The position numbers were made by a program, and so were the translations under genes. This document shows, piece by piece, positions 59,887 through 64,000 of a stretch of DNA of 64,000 bases. Positions within the stretch are counted from its first letter, which is position 1, and each line of letters starts with the position of its first letter. The DNA comes from Erysipelotrichaceae bacterium NK3D112 (GTDB lineage Bacteria; Bacillota_I; Bacilli_A; Erysipelotrichales; Erysipelotrichaceae), in contig JNJQ01000001.1 of the NCBI GenBank assembly GCA_000701725.1, forward strand, positions 1-64,000, read 5' to 3'. The notes under the pieces were generated by a model. That model was not told the DNA's origin. It ran no database searches and saw nothing but the letters and a program-made list of their open reading frames with translations.

Positions 59887-61251
59887 ATGGATTGGAAAAC
59901 ATTACCTGGATTTGAAGAAAAGTTTGCTAGAATCACAATCAAACCGCACAACACATTCGGCGGCAAGGTTGTGGAAGTGCTCTATGGCGCACAGGACGAA
60001 AACGGCAACCCCGTTCAGCCGAAGGAAGTCGGTGTAGACGGATGCGGCCGCTGGTACGGCGTAGACAATGACGGAGAGACCACAATGTATGTGTGGACAC
60101 ATCCGGCATGCGACGGCGGAAACACCGAGTACGGCACAGAGTTTGGCGAGAATGCAGTCGAGGCAATGGAAAACGATGTCCGTGCGAAACTCGCTCTTTG
60201 CCGCAAGGCGGAAGATATTCTGAAGAGCTCCGGCAACACAGAAGAACAGATCGCTGAACTCAGAGCTGAGTGGGATGCGATGAAGGACTGGGGCACAGCG
60301 AAGGAAAAGGAATATGCGGAGCGTCTTGAGAACTCCCTGTCCTCCTTCAATGCAAAAGTTGAACGTTTCAAGGCCAACGCTGAAGACAAGGCAAAACTCG
60401 TTGCCGAGGCTGTTGAGCTGGCTTCTTCCACAGAATGGAAGAAGACTCAGGAAGCGTTCCGCACACTGCAGGATGAATGGCAGGAGATCGGTTCCGCAGG
60501 CGATGCGGATGATGAACTCTGGGGCAAGTTCTCCGCTGCCAGAAAGCAGTTCAACGATGCGCGCAGAGCTTACTTTGACAACCTGGACGAGATGCGTGCA
60601 AAGGCCGGCGAAACAAAGAAGCAGCTGATCGAAGAGGCCGGCAATGTTCTGGCAGGCGTCAAGAACTGGAAGCAGGCAGGCGAAAAGATGAACGCTCTGA
60701 TGGATTCCTGGAAGGCTGCAGGCAGCTCAGGAAGAGAAACAGACGATGAGCTGTGGGCTCAGTTCAACGGCATCAGAAAAGAATTCTTCGAAAAGAGAAG
60801 AGCATTCTTCGATGAGAGAAATGAACTGAGAAAGCAGGCCGTCGACGCAAAGAAGGCGCTGATCGCCAAGGCTCAGGAGATCGTTGACCAGAAAAACTTC
60901 TCCAAGGAAATCACTGAGCAGATGAAGAATCTCGACAAGGAATGGAAAGCAGCTGGCAACGCCGGCAGAGAAGAGAACGACAAGCTCTGGGATGCCTTCA
61001 AGGCAGTCAAGGAAGTCTTCTGGAATGCCAAGCATGAAGACAGCCTGAACCGTTTCAGAGAGATCATCGACCGCAAGCAGAACTCGATCAAGACCATCCG
61101 CGCTGAAGTTGAAAGACTCGGCGAGCAGGAATACGAGACCAGCGATTATACAAAGATCCGCGGCATTCAGTCGAGAATCGAGGAAAAGAAGGCAGTCATC
61201 GAAAAGCTTCAGGAAGAGATCAAGGATCTCGAAGCGAAGATTGCCGAATAA
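59887..61251 (+). CDS. DUF349 repeat protein
   Basis: Protein of 454 residues. The N-terminal region (about 1-90, KPHNTFGGKVVEVLYGAQDENGNP..) is a separate beta-rich unit. It is followed by three DUF349 helical repeats of about 75 residues, each with a W.K.A..AFR.LQDEWQEIGSAGDADDELW.KF-type core and ending with paired Phe/Arg residues, and a C-terminal coiled coil (about 400-454). The family includes E. coli YccJ-adjacent and firmicute proteins of unclear role. GAGGGG lies before ATG 59887; an earlier in-frame start (59851) lies further up. A terminator follows. Codon use (AAG, CTC, GGC) suggests high expression. Confidence 0.9.
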   Translation: MDWKTLPGFEEKFARITIKPHNTFGGKVVEVLYGAQDENGNPVQPKEVGVDGCGRWYGVDNDGETTMYVWTHPACDGGNTEYGTEFGENAVEAMENDVRAKLALCRKAEDILKSSGNTEEQIAELRAEWDAMKDWGTAKEKEYAERLENSLSSFNAKVERFKANAEDKAKLVAEAVELASSTEWKKTQEAFRTLQDEWQEIGSAGDADDELWGKFSAARKQFNDARRAYFDNLDEMRAKAGETKKQLIEEAGNVLAGVKNWKQAGEKMNALMDSWKAAGSSGRETDDELWAQFNGIRKEFFEKRRAFFDERNELRKQAVDAKKALIAKAQEIVDQKNFSKEITEQMKNLDKEWKAAGNAGREENDKLWDAFKAVKEVFWNAKHEDSLNRFREIIDRKQNSIKTIRAEVERLGEQEYETSDYTKIRGIQSRIEEKKAVIEKLQEEIKDLEAKIAE

Positions 61252-61271
61252 TCACAATCTGATTGTTGAAG

Positions 61272-61302
61272 AAACAGCTGCTGCGAAAGCAGCTGTTTTT
61301 CT
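61272..61302 (+). terminator. Terminator of the DUF349 gene
   Basis: Stem AAACAGCTGCT/AGCAGCTGTTT with loop GCGA, followed by TTTTTC. Confidence 0.9.
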
Positions 61303-61352
61303 TCTGCCGGAAAAGAAAACATCCGGATCATATGACCCGGATGCCCGATTGT

Positions 61353-61907
61353 TCATTTACGCTTCATCGAAAGTCCGTATACAGCGCCGATCGTGCCGCC
61401 GATGATGTGGGTGAGCTGGGAAATATTGTCCGCCATTGCCACACCTTCGTAAACCTGCTGGGTGATATAAATCAGGGCGACGATGACCGTGGTCAAAGGA
61501 ATGCCTTTGCCGCTGCCGGTGACAGACGAAAGAAGAATAAAGGCAAAGACCACACCCGATGCGCCAAGCAATACCGTATTGCCGGGCAGAAGAATGTGCA
61601 CCACGCCGGTGATGAAAGCCACCGTGGCGATGATGCCGGCAATCCTGCCGCTGCCGTATTTTTCTTCGAGCAGGGGTCCCACCAGAAGGATCAGGATCAT
61701 GTTGTTGCAGTAATGCGAAATGCCCGCGTGTCCCAGCACATGCGTAAACAGGCGCACATAGAACAGCGGATCGGTGAATGAGCCTTTATATACCGAAAAC
61801 AGCAGGATGTCCGACCTGCCCCCGGTCAGATACGAGGCAGCCAGAGCACCCGCGGAAAGAAGCGCGAAACATAACACCACCGGTGAATTGAATTTGATTT
61901 TATTCAT
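61353..61907 (-). CDS. Rhomboid-family intramembrane serine protease
   Basis: Protein of 184 residues with about six membrane helices. Catalytic Ser117 is in LLGASGVVFAF, His167 in QLTHIIGGTIG, and the second-helix block is GHAGISHYCNNM, the HxxxN oxyanion region. These define an active rhomboid protease that cleaves membrane proteins within the bilayer. The frame opens with a GTG at 61913, but CGGAGG five bases before ATG 61907 gives the start. It is convergent with the DUF349 gene and divergent from sseB. Confidence 0.92.
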   Translation of the reverse strand: MNKIKFNSPVVLCFALLSAGALAASYLTGGRSDILLFSVYKGSFTDPLFYVRLFTHVLGHAGISHYCNNMILILLVGPLLEEKYGSGRIAGIIATVAFITGVVHILLPGNTVLLGASGVVFAFILLSSVTGSGKGIPLTTVIVALIYITQQVYEGVAMADNISQLTHIIGGTIGAVYGLSMKRK

Positions 61908-61993
61908 ATACACCTCCGACGGTAATTATAGAACATTTGTGCTTTCAAAGCGAAAACGATATACTTTTAACGGTAAGCAAGTAAGGAGGTCTT

Positions 61994-62851
61994 ATGGCCA
62001 AAGGTAATAAAAAGAAGAAAAAGAAAGTCAAGGCAATCCAGGGAACACCGATTGTCAATCCCGAGCTGAAAAATGCGATTGACCAGCTCAGACAGAACAA
62101 TTCCATGGAGACACAGAACGCCCTGACGGAAGCACTAAAAACCGCAAAACTGCTTTCCCCGGTGATTATTGAAGGGGATATGGTCAAGGATGAGATGGGC
62201 AGAATGACCCTGAAACCGAACCAGGTCAAATTCCTTTTGATCAACGCCAAGGACGGCAAGACATTCTTCCCGGCTTTCACCGACATCGAGGAAACAAGAA
62301 AATTCCAGGTGAGCGGGGAAAATGATCCCAAACCGCAGAATGTTGTCAGAACCATGAAGGAGTTTGATCAGTTCCTAAGAGATCCCAACTCCAAGGCGGC
62401 CGGCGTTGTGATCAACCCGGGCAGCGACAACATCGTGATTCCGAAGAATCTGGTTTCCCTGGCTGCGGGAACACTGAAACTCGAAGCTGCGCCGAATGTC
62501 AGCCAGACATCCCAGCAGCAGGCACCGGTGAACAATCCGCTGCTCAATGTGAGATATGTCGAGCCTTCGATTTATCCGACCAGAATGATCAACGCGGTGT
62601 ATGACCATTGCGCGACAGTTCCTGAAATCGACCGTGTCTTCTTCAAGCAGAAGCTGGCCGGCAACACCGTTGCCTTCTGGCTGGCGGTTGAGGCTGACAC
62701 CAAGGATCAGGCGATTCTCGACGGCATCCGCGAGGCGGCAGAGCCTTTGGCAAAGGAGATTCCGGTGGAATGCGTCTTTGTCACGGATCAGATGATGAAG
62801 GAGATCATCAAGGATACGGTCGCTCTTTATGACCGCGCGCTGGAGCTTTGA
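61994..62851 (+). CDS. SseB-family protein
   Basis: Protein of 285 residues. A Lys-rich start (AKGNKKKKKKVKAIQ) leads to an SseB domain with TEALKTAKLLSPVIIEGD, PNQVKFLLINAKDGKTFFPAFTDIEE and AAGVVINPGSDNIVIPKNLV. A C-terminal domain follows (about 185-285), VRYVEPSIYPTRMINAVYDHCATVPEIDRVFFKQK, like SseB_C. In E. coli overexpressed SseB enhances serine sensitivity; its role here is unknown. AGGAGG precedes the ATG. Its stop TGA overlaps the next gene's ATG by one base, so the two are coupled. Confidence 0.92.
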   Translation: MAKGNKKKKKKVKAIQGTPIVNPELKNAIDQLRQNNSMETQNALTEALKTAKLLSPVIIEGDMVKDEMGRMTLKPNQVKFLLINAKDGKTFFPAFTDIEETRKFQVSGENDPKPQNVVRTMKEFDQFLRDPNSKAAGVVINPGSDNIVIPKNLVSLAAGTLKLEAAPNVSQTSQQQAPVNNPLLNVRYVEPSIYPTRMINAVYDHCATVPEIDRVFFKQKLAGNTVAFWLAVEADTKDQAILDGIREAAEPLAKEIPVECVFVTDQMMKEIIKDTVALYDRALEL

Positions 62852-63615
62852 TGAAGATTGTTCAGCTGGATGAAAGCGCCAAGAATGAGGCGCTGAGCCT
62901 TGCCAAAGAGGTGCTTTCGGCCTCATATGACGAGAAACAGACGGAAGCGCTGAGTGTGTTTCTCAAAGAGCGGATGTCACGCTATGAATGCAAAGGCGCC
63001 TATGATGACGCGCTGGCCGGATTCATCGTCTATGATGAAAACGAGGCGCAGATCGTACTGCTGATTGTCCGTGAAGATGCGCAGAAGCAGGGCATCGGCA
63101 CGATGCTGGTGGATGAGGTCCGTAAGGAAGCAAGCGCTCATCACTATGCCCGTCTGAAAACCAACGCGCCGCAAAAGATGAAAGGCTTCTTTGAGTCCTA
63201 TGGCTTTGAAGCAGCCAATGCGCCGCAGGGCGAAGGAATGATGCAGATCACGGAGATGGAATATCTGCTTGGCAGAGAATACATCGGCAAAACCGTCACG
63301 GTCAGTGTCGACCGGCCTTACGGCAGCTTCCATCCCCATCATCCCGATGTGATCTATCCGCTTAATTACGGCTATGTCGATGAGCTGATCAGCGCGGACG
63401 GGGAATTCCAGGACGCCTATGTATATGGTCCCAAGGAACCGGTGGAAAGCTTCCGCGGCGTTGTCAGCGGAATCATTTACCATAAGGACGGACCTTCCCG
63501 CTTCATAGTCACAAGAGCGGGGGAAGTGATCGACCGCAAAGCGATCATGGAAGCCGTCGCCTTTGAGGAACAGTATTACGACACCAGATTTGTCTGGAAC
63601 AATGAACTGAACTAG
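62851..63615 (+). CDS. GNAT acetyltransferase fused to an inorganic-pyrophosphatase-like domain
   Basis: Protein of 254 residues. The N-terminal domain (about 1-140) is a GNAT fold with IVLLIVREDAQKQGIGTMLVDEVRKEA (the acetyl-CoA pyrophosphate loop Q-x2-G-x-G/A equivalent) and FFESYGFEAA. The C-terminal part (about 147-225) reads VTVSVDRPYGSFHPHHPDVIYPLNYGYVDE, DGEFQDAYVYGPKEPVESFRG and IIYHKDGPS, the core of a soluble inorganic pyrophosphatase including the YPxNYGY and DxQDAY-like metal block. The domain is shorter than the full enzyme (about 175), so it may be a regulatory or non-PPi hydrolase version. It is coupled to sseB. Confidence 0.85.
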   Translation: MKIVQLDESAKNEALSLAKEVLSASYDEKQTEALSVFLKERMSRYECKGAYDDALAGFIVYDENEAQIVLLIVREDAQKQGIGTMLVDEVRKEASAHHYARLKTNAPQKMKGFFESYGFEAANAPQGEGMMQITEMEYLLGREYIGKTVTVSVDRPYGSFHPHHPDVIYPLNYGYVDELISADGEFQDAYVYGPKEPVESFRGVVSGIIYHKDGPSRFIVTRAGEVIDRKAIMEAVAFEEQYYDTRFVWNNELN

Positions 63616-63646
63616 ATGTCTGTATTGCACGGACATCTTTTTTTTG
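63614..63646 (+). terminator. Terminator of the sseB operon
   Basis: Stem AGATGTCTGT/ACGGACATCT (one G-T pair), loop ATTGC, followed by eight T. Confidence 0.88.
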
Positions 63647-63750
63647 CCTTCACAATATTGTTTCAAATGTTCACATGATCTTCAGATTTCATTCAATGAA
63701 TCCACATACACGGCCGGTATTCTTGAAACCGTAAACAGGAGGTGCAGCAC

Positions 63751-64000
63751 ATGAGCACACAGGTGATCGATACCTTCCAGAGAGTGGAGGACAAATACAG
63801 GATGACCCGTCAGGAAGCACGTGAAATCCTTGAGGAAATGAAAGGCCATATCAAAAAGGACGACTACTTCCAGTACACGGTCCACAACATCTACTATGAC
63901 TCAAAGGATGCGCAGATGATCATCTCCTCCCTGAACAAGGATAAGTTCAAGGAAAAACTGAGACTGCGCTGCTATGAACAGCCTTCGCACGATACGATGT
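63751..64000 (+). CDS. VTC-domain protein, N-terminal part (continues beyond window)
   Basis: The frame from ATG 63751 (AGGAGG upstream) is open to the window end, giving 83 residues. It reads QRVEDKYRMTRQEAREILEEM and YTVHNIYYDSKDAQMIISSL, then KDKFKEKLRLRCYEQ, the opening of the VTC domain (triphosphate-tunnel metalloenzyme fold) with the paired basic residues lining the tunnel. Full-length bacterial relatives are often about 230 residues or joined to a DUF4956 membrane protein, and synthesise or sense polyphosphate. The remainder lies outside the window. Confidence 0.88.
   Translation, partial: MSTQVIDTFQRVEDKYRMTRQEAREILEEMKGHIKKDDYFQYTVHNIYYDSKDAQMIISSLNKDKFKEKLRLRCYEQPSHDTM

Overview
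The window looks like the chromosome of a low-to-middle GC Firmicute, most likely a gut-associated member of the Erysipelotrichia or a near relative. The evidence is AGGAGG-type ribosome binding sites, a CIRCE-controlled groESL operon, a stand-alone PduL phosphotransacylase, DUF3842, SseB and DUF4230 proteins, and a class M sirtuin with a zinc macrodomain. GC content is near 48 % by eye. Taxonomy is inference; no rRNA is present. Genes lie in short operons separated by clear hairpin terminators.

Layout. 1-4.3 kb: the 3' end of a transposase abutting a truncated membrane gene, a GT39-type glycosyltransferase, a glycerophosphodiester phosphodiesterase and DUF3842. 4.3-6.4 kb: groES-groEL behind two CIRCE elements. 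6.4-14.4 kb: a membrane protein, a CAT-fold protein lacking the catalytic His, a MATE exporter, a YegP-type protein, and an ABC transporter whose FtsX permease is cut by an in-frame TAG. 14.4-24.6 kb: MBL hydrolase; a phosphoesterase/dehydrogenase/nucleoside phosphorylase operon with a probable leaderless start; two SnoaL-like paralogues; HAD and FAD proteins; a secreted cystatin-like protein; a HAD gene with an in-frame TGA; and a LytTR regulator with a membrane partner. 24.7-35.3 kb: glgA, pduL, a lipase-like membrane protein, a beta-helix lipoprotein, an aldose epimerase, nagB, thioredoxin, a sulfatase, tRNA-Cys and tRNA-Leu. 35.3-43.1 kb: a surE operon, a DUF4230 protein and an OYE/hydrolase/DUF1287 operon.

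43.1-54.8 kb is the accessory heart. An HxlR regulator is divergent from a nitroreductase, and a 23-bp site from their shared intergenic region recurs (22/23 bases) before a three-gene operon encoding a lectin-fold protein, a zinc macrodomain and a SirTM sirtuin. This suggests redox or electrophile control of reversible protein ADP-ribosylation. Two further, partly decayed copies of the macrodomain/SirTM module flank a Fic protein whose promoter lies among four copies of TTAGGGAAC. A bile-acid-enzyme-like flavoprotein and a TetR regulator sit between them.

54.8-56.3 kb holds a compact two-gene unit with a terminator at each end: a small lipoprotein with three YGPP repeats and a radical SAM/SPASM enzyme, a candidate peptide-modification system. 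56.3-64 kb: HtrA, a PTS IIB-like protein, an ATPase, a DUF349 protein, a rhomboid protease, SseB, an acetyltransferase fused to a pyrophosphatase-like domain, and the start of a VTC-domain protein. Four genes show simple lesions (IS truncation, TAG, TGA, one-base frameshift), so decay is active here.
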